Of a DNA stretch of 64,000 bases, positions 37,769-46,900 are shown piece by piece (the stretch's first letter is position 1; every line of letters begins with the position of its first letter). The DNA is taken from assembly GCF_000737335.2 (NCBI RefSeq), contig NZ_JMCC02000031.1:90541-154540 (forward strand), in the 5' to 3' direction. The notes beneath the pieces were generated by a model. The model made no database searches. It was not told the origin of the DNA and saw only the letters and a list, made by a program, of their open reading frames with translations. Origin of the DNA: Enhygromyxa salina (lineage in GTDB: Bacteria; Myxococcota_A; Polyangia; Nannocystales; Nannocystaceae). Position numbers and translations under genes: made by a program.

Positions 37769-40663
37769 GTGACTCGTAGGAGCTTCATGCTCTCGTCAAT
37801 TCTTGGCAGCGTCGGTTGCCGACTTCGAATAGCGGAGCCCGGGGGCGTGGTACAGCGGTTGGGCGGAATTGTCAGCGCGCCACCAGAGGCTCGAGGTGCG
37901 GACGCCGTCGACCCATTCGGGTTGACAGTGTCTCGCCTCTCGAACGGGCTGACGGTCTGTCAGGCAGACGGCACCGAGCCCGGTCGTTTCACAGCCTACG
38001 TCGTCGTCCGGGTCGGCAGCAGCCATGAGCCCGATGCGGCTGGCGGTCTCGCGCACTACCTGGAACACATGATGTTCAAGGGCACCGAGCAGCTCGGGAC
38101 CCTCGATGGCGTCCGCGATGTCCCGCTGCTGCAGCGGATGGCCGACTTGTACGCTGAACTCGCCGATACGAGCGATCCGCCCGAGGTCGCACGATTGTTA
38201 CGAAACATCGATTCCGTCAATCTCGAGATGGCACAGTCCGCGATTTCCGGCGAGGTCCTCGGTCTCTACGAGAGGATGGGGGCCAAGTTCGTCAGCGCGG
38301 GAACCAGCGACGAAGTCACGACCTACTTCTGCAACCTCCCCGTATCTCGCTTTCGGGCTTGGGCAACACTCGAGGCCGAACGCCTACGCGCGCCGGTGTT
38401 TCGACTGTTCTTCACCGAGCTCGAAGTCGTGCAGGAGGAGCGACGTCACCTCGCAGACGATGGCGCAAATGTGCGGTTCGATGCGTTGCTCCGTTTGATG
38501 TTCCCGTCCCATACGTACGGAACACACTCTCCGATCGGCCTGGAGTCGGATCTCGCGCGGCCGCGCTTCGACTTGCTCGATGATTTTCACCAACGCTGGT
38601 ACCGGCCGAACAACGCCGCGCTGGTGATCGTCGGGGACCTCGGTGGCGTGGAGGTCACTTCCATCTTGGAGGAAGAGTTCGGCCGATGGGAGCGCCAGGA
38701 ATTGGGCACGGTTGGGCGTGGAACGGTCTCTTTGCCGAAAGCCCGCGAGCTCAGAGAGTTGCAGTGCCCCGGACCTGCATCGGTAGCGATGGGATGGCCC
38801 ATGCGACCCCTCTCGGTGGTCGACCGCGTGCGGTTGGACGTGCTCACTCGGATCCTCTGGGATGGCCGGGCCGGCCGACTCTCGGCTGAACTCCCCGGTG
38901 ACACGATGGCCCGACGCCCGGAGGTATGGGTGGTCCACATGACGGAGGCCAGCTACCTGCACGTTGGACTCCAGCTGGGAGCGAACGAGACGCACGATGA
39001 ACTCGAGCAGCGGATCGTCGCGGTTGTTTCGTCGGTTCACGAGAAGCCTGTTTCGTCGGGGGAGTTGCGGCGGGTATTGACGGCGATGGAACTCGAATTC
39101 CAGTGGATGTTGGAGTCGGATCCTCAGCGCGCGGTACTGGTCGCCGAGTCGTTCGCCCTGGGGGAGAGCTGGGAAGATGCGCTGCTACGACTCGACCTTC
39201 GCCGGTCGGTCGAAGCGGAAGACCTTTGTAGCTTGGCGGAGACGCTGTCGAGCCGGGCGTACTGTGTAGTGCACACGCGCAAGGGAGGGGCACCACCGTT
39301 GCGGCCGCTGCCTCCAATCTCACCGATTCCGACCGAGTCGGGTCGTCAGAGCGAGAGGGCGCGAGAGTTGCTCGCCATCGTCGATACGCAGCCGCGGCAA
39401 GCACCTCCACGGCTCGGCACCGATTACGACGTTTTGCCGGGGGATCGTGGCCCGGTCATTTGGACGCGAAACGAGGTAAGTGAGCTGTTCTGCCTGCGGC
39501 TGGTCTTCGACCAGGGCTTCGGCGCGGATCCCTTACACGTGCTGAGGCTTGCGGCCGCCGAAGTGCCCACGGTCGAGGAGTCCGGCTCGATTGGCGCCCA
39601 GCTCGAGGGCTTGGGGGGCGTCATCTCTCACGAAAGTGGCGCGCTGACGAGCTACGTCGAGGTGGCGGGGTTGGTCCAGAATGTGGAAGCGCTCTTGGGC
39701 TCACTTCGAGTTCGACTCCAACGTTCTCGGTGGCCGAAGGAAGAGCTGACAGAGCTTTGTGCACTGCTGCGTGGGCGGTATCACGCGGCGGATGTGAGCG
39801 CGACGGAGCTCGCGCGGCGGGCCCAGGACTGGTTGATCTACGGTGCGCGACCTCCCAGCGCGGAAGCGATCGACCTTCTGTCCAGCACAGGCAGCACGAA
39901 GTTGGATGGACTCTGGGAACGGGGATTCGCCACGCAATTCTTCGGGTCGACCGATGTCGAGTCGTTGACGCGTCTGCTGCCGGCGGGCGGCGCGGCGCAA
40001 AGGTGGTCGAAGCCCCAGCTCGGCGCGCACGAGCCTGCCGGCATCGAGATCGCTATCGTCGACGTGCCGATGGAGAGCGTGGAGCTGAGGGTGACCTTCG
40101 CGGATCGACGAGGGGCCAGCACGGCGGCGATCGACCTACACCACGCATACCTCTCCAACTGGTCCGGGCTTTTGAACCGAGAACTTCGAGAGAAGCGCAG
40201 CCTCGTCTACCACGTGGGCACGGACCTCCCTTTTCGAGAGTACGACCCGACGCTCTACCGCCTGAGTGTCTGGGCCAACACATCGCCAAAGAAGGTGGGC
40301 GAGACGTTGAAACTGACGATTGCGCTGACCTGTGGGCAGCGACTCGACGAAGCCGCCCTCGATGCCAGTCGTGCGGCCTTGCTCGAGCGTCTCGATTCAC
40401 GTCAAGTTAGTCCCCGGGAGCTCGCAGCTGAAATTTTCGCCCGCCACGTCGCGTATGGCGATCGAGATCCGACCTCCGAACGCATGGCGCAGATCGAGAC
40501 GATGCTTGCGCCGAACGTCGCCGCAGCTGCGCCCGAGGCAGGTCGTGCGACTGTGGTCATCGTCGGCGACCGCTCGCGGATGGATCTTCGCGCGCTGCGG
40601 AAACTGGGACGAGTTCGGTTTCTCTCCCGGGGCGAGGTACAGGGGTCCTCCTCGTCCAACTAG
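37769..40663 (+). CDS. M16-family zinc metallopeptidase, Tat-type lipoprotein
   Basis: 964 residues from GTG 37769. The start MTRRSFMLSSILGSVGC combines a twin-arginine motif (TRRSFM) with a lipobox, so it is probably exported folded and lipidated. Two M16 halves follow. The first has the inverted zinc site AHYLEHMMFKGTEQL (HxxEH) with the distal Glu region ELEVVQEERRHLADD. The second half (from about 540) has lost the zinc motif, as in other two-domain M16 enzymes (pitrilysin/insulinase type). Substrate unknown, probably peptides in the envelope. GC is lower than around it (a sample line in the gene is 36/60, against 46/60 in murG), and it sits between a TPR fragment and tandem repeats, which suggests acquisition. 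Confidence 0.88.
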   Translation: MTRRSFMLSSILGSVGCRLRIAEPGGVVQRLGGIVSAPPEARGADAVDPFGLTVSRLSNGLTVCQADGTEPGRFTAYVVVRVGSSHEPDAAGGLAHYLEHMMFKGTEQLGTLDGVRDVPLLQRMADLYAELADTSDPPEVARLLRNIDSVNLEMAQSAISGEVLGLYERMGAKFVSAGTSDEVTTYFCNLPVSRFRAWATLEAERLRAPVFRLFFTELEVVQEERRHLADDGANVRFDALLRLMFPSHTYGTHSPIGLESDLARPRFDLLDDFHQRWYRPNNAALVIVGDLGGVEVTSILEEEFGRWERQELGTVGRGTVSLPKARELRELQCPGPASVAMGWPMRPLSVVDRVRLDVLTRILWDGRAGRLSAELPGDTMARRPEVWVVHMTEASYLHVGLQLGANETHDELEQRIVAVVSSVHEKPVSSGELRRVLTAMELEFQWMLESDPQRAVLVAESFALGESWEDALLRLDLRRSVEAEDLCSLAETLSSRAYCVVHTRKGGAPPLRPLPPISPIPTESGRQSERARELLAIVDTQPRQAPPRLGTDYDVLPGDRGPVIWTRNEVSELFCLRLVFDQGFGADPLHVLRLAAAEVPTVEESGSIGAQLEGLGGVISHESGALTSYVEVAGLVQNVEALLGSLRVRLQRSRWPKEELTELCALLRGRYHAADVSATELARRAQDWLIYGARPPSAEAIDLLSSTGSTKLDGLWERGFATQFFGSTDVESLTRLLPAGGAAQRWSKPQLGAHEPAGIEIAIVDVPMESVELRVTFADRRGASTAAIDLHHAYLSNWSGLLNRELREKRSLVYHVGTDLPFREYDPTLYRLSVWANTSPKKVGETLKLTIALTCGQRLDEAALDASRAALLERLDSRQVSPRELAAEIFARHVAYGDRDPTSERMAQIETMLAPNVAAAAPEAGRATVVIVGDRSRMDLRALRKLGRVRFLSRGEVQGSSSSN

Positions 40664-40871
40664 CCGCGCGCACCGGTGCTTCCGCGAAAGTGACCTGATG
40701 GAGACTGTGGATTCGACGTAGTGGAGATCTATACAGCATGCCGCCGGGCGCGCTTTCGGTGCGTGGAGTCGGACCGCGGGACGGACACGCGAGAATTGAG
40801 CTGGGTAGCCTGATCGCTCGTCGTTGTCAGTGCCGATCCCCAACATCGGCATCGGCAGATGAGCACGACGA

Positions 40872-41200
40872 TTGGGAGCGAGCGAAGCGAGTGACCGCGA
40901 AGTGCGAAGGCGCCCCAACGAATGGAGCGCCGTCCCGGTGGCCGTGGGTGCCCAGACGAGAGCCCCTGCTAGGGGGCCACACATACCCCCCGCGAACAGC
41001 CTGCCCATTGGGAGCGAGCGAAGCGAGTGACCGCAAAGTGCGAAGGCGCCCCAACGAATGGAGCGCCGTCCCGGTGGCCGTGGGTGCCCAGACAAGAGCC
41101 CCCTTCTAGGGGGCCAATCACACCCCCGCGAACAGCCTGCCCACTGGGAGCGAGCGAAGCGAGTGACCGCGAAGTGCGAAGCCCCCTGTGGGGGTAATGA
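40872..41200. repeat. 136/137-bp tandem repeat, two full copies and a partial third
   Basis: Units start at 40872, 41008 and 41145, each opening with TGGGAGCGAGCGAAGCGAG. Full units share long identical stretches (around GTGCGAAGGCGCCCCAACG and CGGTGGCCGTGGGTGCCCAG) and each contains a CCCC...GGGG hairpin (near 40966 and 41100). The third copy ends in CCCCCTGTGGGGG next to the stop of the BI-1/YccA gene. The repeats fill most of the interval 40664-41200, where I find no gene. Transcribed leftward, they lie downstream of that gene and may be duplicated terminator-region DNA. Confidence 0.85.
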
Positions 41201-41983
41201 CTAATCCCGCCCGCCGCCGAAGATGCGGAGCAGGAACAGGAACAGGTTGATGAAGTCGAGATACAGCGTCAGCGCCCCGATGATCGCCAGGTTCCCCGCG
41301 CCGCCGTTGACCAGGTAGATCTGCTTGATCTTCTGCGTGTCGTACGCCGTCAGGGCCGCGAAGATCAGCACGCCGATCATCGCCCGCGCCATGAAGAACA
41401 CCGGGCTGATCGTCATGTGGAACCCGTAGGACATGACCATCATGACGACGCCGGACACGACCAGTCCGATCACGCCCATGAACAAGAACTTGCCCCACGC
41501 CGACAGATCGCGCTTGGTCGTGTAGCCGTAGAACGCGAGCGCCGAGTAGGTCACCGCGGTGATCGCAAACACGGAGGTGATCGAGGCGCCGGTGTAGATC
41601 AGGAAGATCGGCGCGAGCGAGACGCCCATCACGACTGCGAACGCCAAGAACACCGCGATCGCGGTGCTGGGCTTCATCTTGTGCAGCCGCGAGGCGAAGA
41701 TCATCACGAACACCAGCGGGGCGAAGATCGTCACCCAGCCCATGCCGCCGGTGAACAGCATCTCGAGCAACGCGGTGGACTGCGACGTGACGTACGCTGC
41801 CAACCCCGTGAGCCCGACGCCGGCTGCCATCCACGCGTTGACGCGGGTCATGAATTGATCGACGCCAGAGGCGAGCTGCGCACGCGGGTCAACGGTGTAG
41901 GCGCCGGGGGCGTGCTGCGGGCCTGGTTGAGCGTAGGGGTTGCGCTGACCGTGGGGGTCGTGCTGCGAGGCGTGCGGCTGCAT
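41201..41983 (-). CDS. Bax inhibitor-1/YccA family membrane protein
   Basis: 260 residues. A Pro/Gln/His-rich cytoplasmic N-terminus of about 40 residues, then seven transmembrane segments from about 48 to 250. Family features include RVNAWMAAGVGLTGLAAYV, VFAITAVTYSALAFYGYTTK and the C-terminal YDTQKIKQIYLVNGGAG with LYLDFINLFLFLLRIFG. BI-1 proteins are pH-sensitive calcium leak channels or modulators of membrane proteases in characterised members. Stands alone, transcribed leftward into the tandem repeat region. Confidence 0.94.
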   Translation of the reverse strand: MQPHASQHDPHGQRNPYAQPGPQHAPGAYTVDPRAQLASGVDQFMTRVNAWMAAGVGLTGLAAYVTSQSTALLEMLFTGGMGWVTIFAPLVFVMIFASRLHKMKPSTAIAVFLAFAVVMGVSLAPIFLIYTGASITSVFAITAVTYSALAFYGYTTKRDLSAWGKFLFMGVIGLVVSGVVMMVMSYGFHMTISPVFFMARAMIGVLIFAALTAYDTQKIKQIYLVNGGAGNLAIIGALTLYLDFINLFLFLLRIFGGGRD

Positions 41984-42157
41984 GGTGGCAGTGTGGACAA
42001 CGCACCTGGTCCGATCAAGCGATGATCATGCAATCGCGCTGGACCGGGTCTGAGCTGGGGTGAGGCGGCAGGCATCTGCGAGCCGCTGCGCCGCCGGGCA
42101 AGCGCTGGGTTCCGCGTGCCGCTTGTCGTTGCGTGAGGGATCGAAGAACATCGTCTC

Positions 42158-42724
42158 GTGGGTGTGAGAGACCATCGCCGCGTAGCGCAGCACACGCGCT
42201 ACCTGCTTGGGGGGGTCTTGCTGGCCGGATTCGCGGTGCTCAGCGGGTGCGCCCGGCCGGGCGAGGCTCGCGCCTTCGTTCGCGCTCCGCAGCAGACCGG
42301 ACCACGCCCGAGCGGATGCATCGACACGCCCTTCATCGGCGGCGACGCGGTGGCCACGACCGCGGTCACCTGCGGACGTGAGCGATCGCCCAACGCGTCG
42401 ATCCTCCGCGGTCGCGTGGTCAGCGAAGAGCTCGGCGGTCTGCCCGGTGCGGGGATCGAAGGCGTATGGGTGACCCTCCACCCCCTCGATGATCGCCCGC
42501 TGCGGCTCGACGCGCTCCCGCCTGCGATCGCGCAGACCCAGACCGGTCCACAAGGGAGCTTCGCGGTCCCGCTTGGTCGGCGTTCGGCCATCGCGTACGT
42601 GATCGCGGTGCGCCTCGAGCCCGACAGCGCGCCGCTCACCGCCCAGCGCGTCGAAGGCCAGCAGGCCGATCAGGCCGGTCAGGCCGATCAGGTCGTGCTG
42701 CGAGTGCCCCGACACAGCGACTAG
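42158..42724 (+). CDS. small lipoprotein with carboxypeptidase-regulatory-like fold
   Basis: 188 residues from GTG 42158. The hydrophobic segment LLGGVLLAGFAVLSGC gives a lipobox at residue 31. The mature part has SILRGRVVSEELGGLPGAGI and GVWVTLHPLDDRPLRLD followed by TQTGPQGSFAVPLGRRSAIA, the strand order of CarboxypepD_reg-like beta sandwiches. The C-terminus EGQQADQAGQADQVVLRVP is produced by a 9-bp repeat (42662-42692). Function unknown; the fold call is by pattern. Confidence 0.7.
   Translation: MGVRDHRRVAQHTRYLLGGVLLAGFAVLSGCARPGEARAFVRAPQQTGPRPSGCIDTPFIGGDAVATTAVTCGRERSPNASILRGRVVSEELGGLPGAGIEGVWVTLHPLDDRPLRLDALPPAIAQTQTGPQGSFAVPLGRRSAIAYVIAVRLEPDSAPLTAQRVEGQQADQAGQADQVVLRVPRHSD
42662..42692 (+). 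repeat. 9-bp repeat near the lipoprotein 3' end
   Basis: Units CAGGCCGAT, CAGGCCGGT, CAGGCCGAT in frame, coding Gln-Ala-Asp/Gly repeats. Confidence 0.65.
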
Positions 42725-42788
42725 ATTCACCGCGCTAGCCCACGCCCACGAGCTTGCCAGCCACAGCCCCGATCGGGATCATGGCCCC

Positions 42789-43154
42789 GTGTCCCACCCG
42801 CAGGTCATGTTCATGCTCCGCCTGTTGGCGGCCGTCGGCTGGTCCGACGGCGAGCTCGCTGGTGACGAAGCCGAGGCGATCGAGCGCTTGGTCGCCGCCG
42901 CCGATCTCGACGAGAGCGAGCGCGCCACGGCCCGAACCTGGCTGACCGCGCCGGTCGATCTCGGCGAGATCGACATCGCAGGACTCAGCGACAACCAACG
43001 CCTCGCAACCTACCAAGCCGCGGTTCGCATCGCGCTGATCGACGACAAGCTGCCCGACGCCGAGCGCGAGTTTTTAGATCGCGTGCGGGACGTGCTCGGC
43101 ATCGATCCCGAGCAAGCGCTCGAGATCGAAGCCGAGATGCCCCGCCACGACTGA
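42789..43154 (+). CDS. TerB-like domain protein
   Basis: 121 residues from GTG 42789, all helical, with the TerB/co-chaperone-like pattern: LAAVGWSDGELAGDEAEAIE at the start, and ALIDDKLPDAEREFLDRVRD near residue 85 carrying the acidic cluster (DDKLPDAE) typical of metal-binding TerB folds. No membrane segment. It converges with a methyltransferase-like lipoprotein (3 bases between stops), and a second, longer TerB-like gene lies beyond that. Role in tellurite resistance should not be assumed. Confidence 0.75.
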   Translation: MSHPQVMFMLRLLAAVGWSDGELAGDEAEAIERLVAAADLDESERATARTWLTAPVDLGEIDIAGLSDNQRLATYQAAVRIALIDDKLPDAEREFLDRVRDVLGIDPEQALEIEAEMPRHD

Positions 43155-43157
43155 CGA

Positions 43158-44063
<906 letters not shown>

Positions 44064-44173
44064 GTGCCGCAAGGTACGGGTTTTTTGGACCCTCACATAC
44101 AGCGAGCCCGGGCTTTGGGCCCAGAGCTTGAAGCCAGATCGGCCGAAGGGGTCTGTAGAGCGACTGTAGGGCT

Positions 44174-44884
44174 CTAGGAGAGCAAATTTGCGATGTCACG
44201 CAGGCCCGCGGTCTGGCCGATGTCGACGAAGCGGGTGCGGGCGGCCTCGGCACCAACTGCGTCGCGGATCAGCGGGGCGACCATGTTGAACACCTGGAGG
44301 CGCCGGATGCGGGGCATCGCCGCGAGCGCGCGCGCGAGCTCGGCGCTGTCCACGGGTGGCTCGTTGGCGAGGGCGCCGAGTCGCTCGCGCTCGTCGTGGG
44401 TGGTTGGGAGCCGCGCGATGAGATCGAGGAACAGCGAGTGATCGTCCTCGAACAACAGCTCGTTGCCGGACAGGCACACGACCGCGAACTCGGCCACGCG
44501 CAGCGACAGCTCTTGCTCGGCCTCGGTCCACGCGGCGCGCCAAAATTCGAGCTGTACGGGATCAACACCAAAGCGCTCGGCGATGTTGACCAGGACCACC
44601 AGCTCGGACGCGCTGCGGTCACCGTCGACCATGGCCATCGTCCATGCTTGCTCGAGCACGACGCGGTGCTGGGCCTCGGGGGGATTGGGGAGCGCGGCGT
44701 AGCGCGCCTCGAGCTTGGCCTTGTCGCCGATCAGCGCCAACCAGTCCGAGTAGTCTTCTTCGGGGATCTGCTCGTCGACGATCGCCATGAGGCGCTCGAC
44801 CTCGTTGCCATCGAGCTCGTCGTCGGCGTGAGCGATCAGGCCGGACGCGACTAGAACCCACTCGGTCTCGGGGGACACTGGCAT
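44174..44884 (-). CDS. helical protein with TerB-like region
   Basis: 236 residues from ATG 44884. The first 75 residues (VASGLIAHADDELDGNEVER) and a later stretch (WTMAMVDGDRSASELVVLVN) show the paired acidic helices of TerB-like folds. The C-terminal part (RIRRLQVFNMVAPLIRDAVG) is helical and unassigned. Soluble, no signal peptide. Nearby on the other strand is a short TerB protein (42789-43154). The starts of this gene and of the VanW-GT gene diverge with about 95 bases between. Function unknown. Confidence 0.65.
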   Translation of the reverse strand: MPVSPETEWVLVASGLIAHADDELDGNEVERLMAIVDEQIPEEDYSDWLALIGDKAKLEARYAALPNPPEAQHRVVLEQAWTMAMVDGDRSASELVVLVNIAERFGVDPVQLEFWRAAWTEAEQELSLRVAEFAVVCLSGNELLFEDDHSLFLDLIARLPTTHDERERLGALANEPPVDSAELARALAAMPRIRRLQVFNMVAPLIRDAVGAEAARTRFVDIGQTAGLRDIANLLS

Positions 44885-44965
44885 GGTGCGCGAGGGTAGC
44901 CGCTTCCACGGGCGCGGGCCAGACGGGTTCACGGCCGGAATGCGCCCGCGTGCGTCTGCGTCGGC

Positions 44966-44973
44966 GGGAGGAG
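44966..44973 (+). promoter_or_regulatory. strong ribosome binding site of the VanW-GT gene
   Basis: GGGAGGAG with a 6-base spacer before GTG 44980; it decides this start over GTG 44950 and ATG 45016. Confidence 0.6.
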
Positions 44974-44979
44974 CCGCGC

Positions 44980-46863
44980 GTGAACGGCCCGTCCGGTACG
45001 ATCCCGATCATCCCAATGGAAAAGCTCGAGCCGATCGAGGTGGCCGTCCACCAGGCCAAGGTTCAGGTCCATCGTCTGCTGCGTTGGATCGACGATCGTC
45101 GCGACCCACTCAGCTTGGCCCGGTCGGGGCGCCTGCTCGTGGATCTTCCGCTCGCCCATGAAGATCGCACCTTGCTCTGGAACACGGGCTCCGACATGGA
45201 TCCACGCGAGTGGCCGCTCGAGCTGGGCAAGGTCGAGAACCTGCGGGTCGCCGCGCGGGCGCTCGACGGGCTCGAGTTCGAGGCCGACCAAGTGTTCTCG
45301 TTCTGGGCGCAGGTCGGACCGCCCGTGCGCGCGCGCGGATACGTCGCGGGTCGGGAGCTGCGCGAGGGCTGCGTGGTGCCGGGGATCGGCGGCGGGCTGT
45401 GCCTGCTCTCGAACGCGCTGTTCGGGGCAGCTCGCGGGGCGGGGTTCGAGTTGCTCGAGCGTCACCCCCACAGCCGGCGGCCACCGGGCTCGCGGGCGGC
45501 GTTGGGCGAAGACGCGACCGTGGCTTGGAACTACGTGGATCTGCGCTTCGTCGCCGGTCAGCCGTGGCGACTCGAGGTCCGGCTCGACGCGCAGGCGCTG
45601 ATCGTCGCGATCCGAACCGAGCGTCGCCGAGGTCGCGCCGGGGCAACCGCAACCCCGCTCAGGGTGTTGCACGAGCGACGCGTCGCCGCGGGCGAGCCGT
45701 CGCAGTCACGGCAGCCAGGGGGGGCAGCGCGATGGGTCGGGGACGAGGGCCGAAGCTGCATGTCCTGCGATCAGCCGTGTGACAGCGCCCGGGTCGGGCC
45801 AGCCAAGCCCGCGGCGGGGCGGCGAAGTTGGCTCGTCGACGCCGCGTGGCCTGAGTACATCCGCCACGTGCGGGCCCACGCTCGACCCCACGATCGCCTG
45901 CTGCAGCCGATCGACGGCGAGCTGCTGGGGCACCCGCGCTATGCATGGCCGCGGGTCAGCGGGCGCGTGCAGTTCCCCGTCCAGACCCTGGCGCGCTCGC
46001 TGCGTTCGCGCAAGCTGGCGAGCCAGGGGCCGGCTCGTCAGCGCGCGCTGCTGGAAGATGATCGACGGCTCGCCGCGGCCATGGCCGCGCGCCTCGAGCC
46101 CCACGACACCGAGCTGGTCGTCGCGCAGAATTTGCTCGCGCACCTGTGGCAGCTCGGCGCGCTCGGGGGCCGGCGGGTCAGCGTGTTGATGCAGCGCCTG
46201 CCCTTGCTCGAGCTGCAGGCGCAGCTCGACGAGGCCCACGCACGCAACCCCGACAGCCCCACGCTCGCCGACTTTCGCACGGATCCATGGCTGGCCGAGG
46301 CCGAGTCGCGGGCGCTCGATGACGCGGTCGAGATCATCACGCCGCACGCGGGCGTAGCAACCTACTTCCCTGGCAAGACCACCGTGCTCGAGTGGGCGCG
46401 CGCGACTGGTGATCCGCAGGCGGGCCCGCGCGTCCGCACCCCGGGTCCGCTGCGGCTGTGGTTGCCAACGAGCAGCGTCGGTCGCAAGGGCGTGTGGGAG
46501 CTACGCGAAGCGCTGTCGCAGCCAGGGCTTGGTCCTGTCCAGCTGTGGATCGCCGGTCGAGAGCTCGAGGGTCCCCGGTTTTGGTCAGCGTGTGTCGGCG
46601 TCACCCTCGAGCATGGCAGCCCGCCGCTCGCCCAGCTCGACGCGGTCGTGCTGCCGGCGTGGATCGAGCACCAGCCGCGCGCGCTGCTGCGAGCGGTCGC
46701 GGCTGGGGTGCCAGTGATCGCCTCGAGCGCCTGCGGCCTGGGGCCGACCGCTGGCGTGCACACGATCACCGCCGGTGACGTGGGGGATCTGCGTCAGGCG
46801 CTCGCACAGCTGCGTGGCCCGGCGCTCGCCGATCCCGGCCACGGCGGGAGGCGTGGGTCATGA
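44980..46863 (+). CDS. VanW-like domain fused to a GT-B glycosyltransferase-like domain
   Basis: 627 residues from GTG 44980. Residues about 60-215 are VanW-like: VFSFWAQVGPPVRARGYVAG, PGIGGGLCLLSNALFGAARG and LLERHPHSRRPPGSRAALGE. After a short CMSCDQPCDSA motif (near 259), residues about 290-620 look like a GT-B glycosyltransferase of family 1/4 type, with ALLRAVAAGVPVIASSACGL near 570 as the donor-side motif. No signal peptide or membrane segment. VanW domains occur in cell-wall and vancomycin-resistance contexts without known chemistry. The gene is 37 bases upstream of murG on the same strand, which supports a role in peptidoglycan or other envelope glycan synthesis (inference). Confidence 0.82.
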   Translation: MNGPSGTIPIIPMEKLEPIEVAVHQAKVQVHRLLRWIDDRRDPLSLARSGRLLVDLPLAHEDRTLLWNTGSDMDPREWPLELGKVENLRVAARALDGLEFEADQVFSFWAQVGPPVRARGYVAGRELREGCVVPGIGGGLCLLSNALFGAARGAGFELLERHPHSRRPPGSRAALGEDATVAWNYVDLRFVAGQPWRLEVRLDAQALIVAIRTERRRGRAGATATPLRVLHERRVAAGEPSQSRQPGGAARWVGDEGRSCMSCDQPCDSARVGPAKPAAGRRSWLVDAAWPEYIRHVRAHARPHDRLLQPIDGELLGHPRYAWPRVSGRVQFPVQTLARSLRSRKLASQGPARQRALLEDDRRLAAAMAARLEPHDTELVVAQNLLAHLWQLGALGGRRVSVLMQRLPLLELQAQLDEAHARNPDSPTLADFRTDPWLAEAESRALDDAVEIITPHAGVATYFPGKTTVLEWARATGDPQAGPRVRTPGPLRLWLPTSSVGRKGVWELREALSQPGLGPVQLWIAGRELEGPRFWSACVGVTLEHGSPPLAQLDAVVLPAWIEHQPRALLRAVAAGVPVIASSACGLGPTAGVHTITAGDVGDLRQALAQLRGPALADPGHGGRRGS

Positions 46864-46900
46864 CGAAAACTTGGGTCACGATCGACCCGTCCGGTATAGG

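Noticed and set aside
40738..41109. Rightward frame of 123 codons across the 136-bp repeats
   Set aside because: No ribosome site, the frame shifts between repeat copies, and composition is not coding-like.
40872..41200. CRISPR array
   Set aside because: Units are 136 bp, directly abutting and nearly identical throughout, with no spacers and no cas genes.
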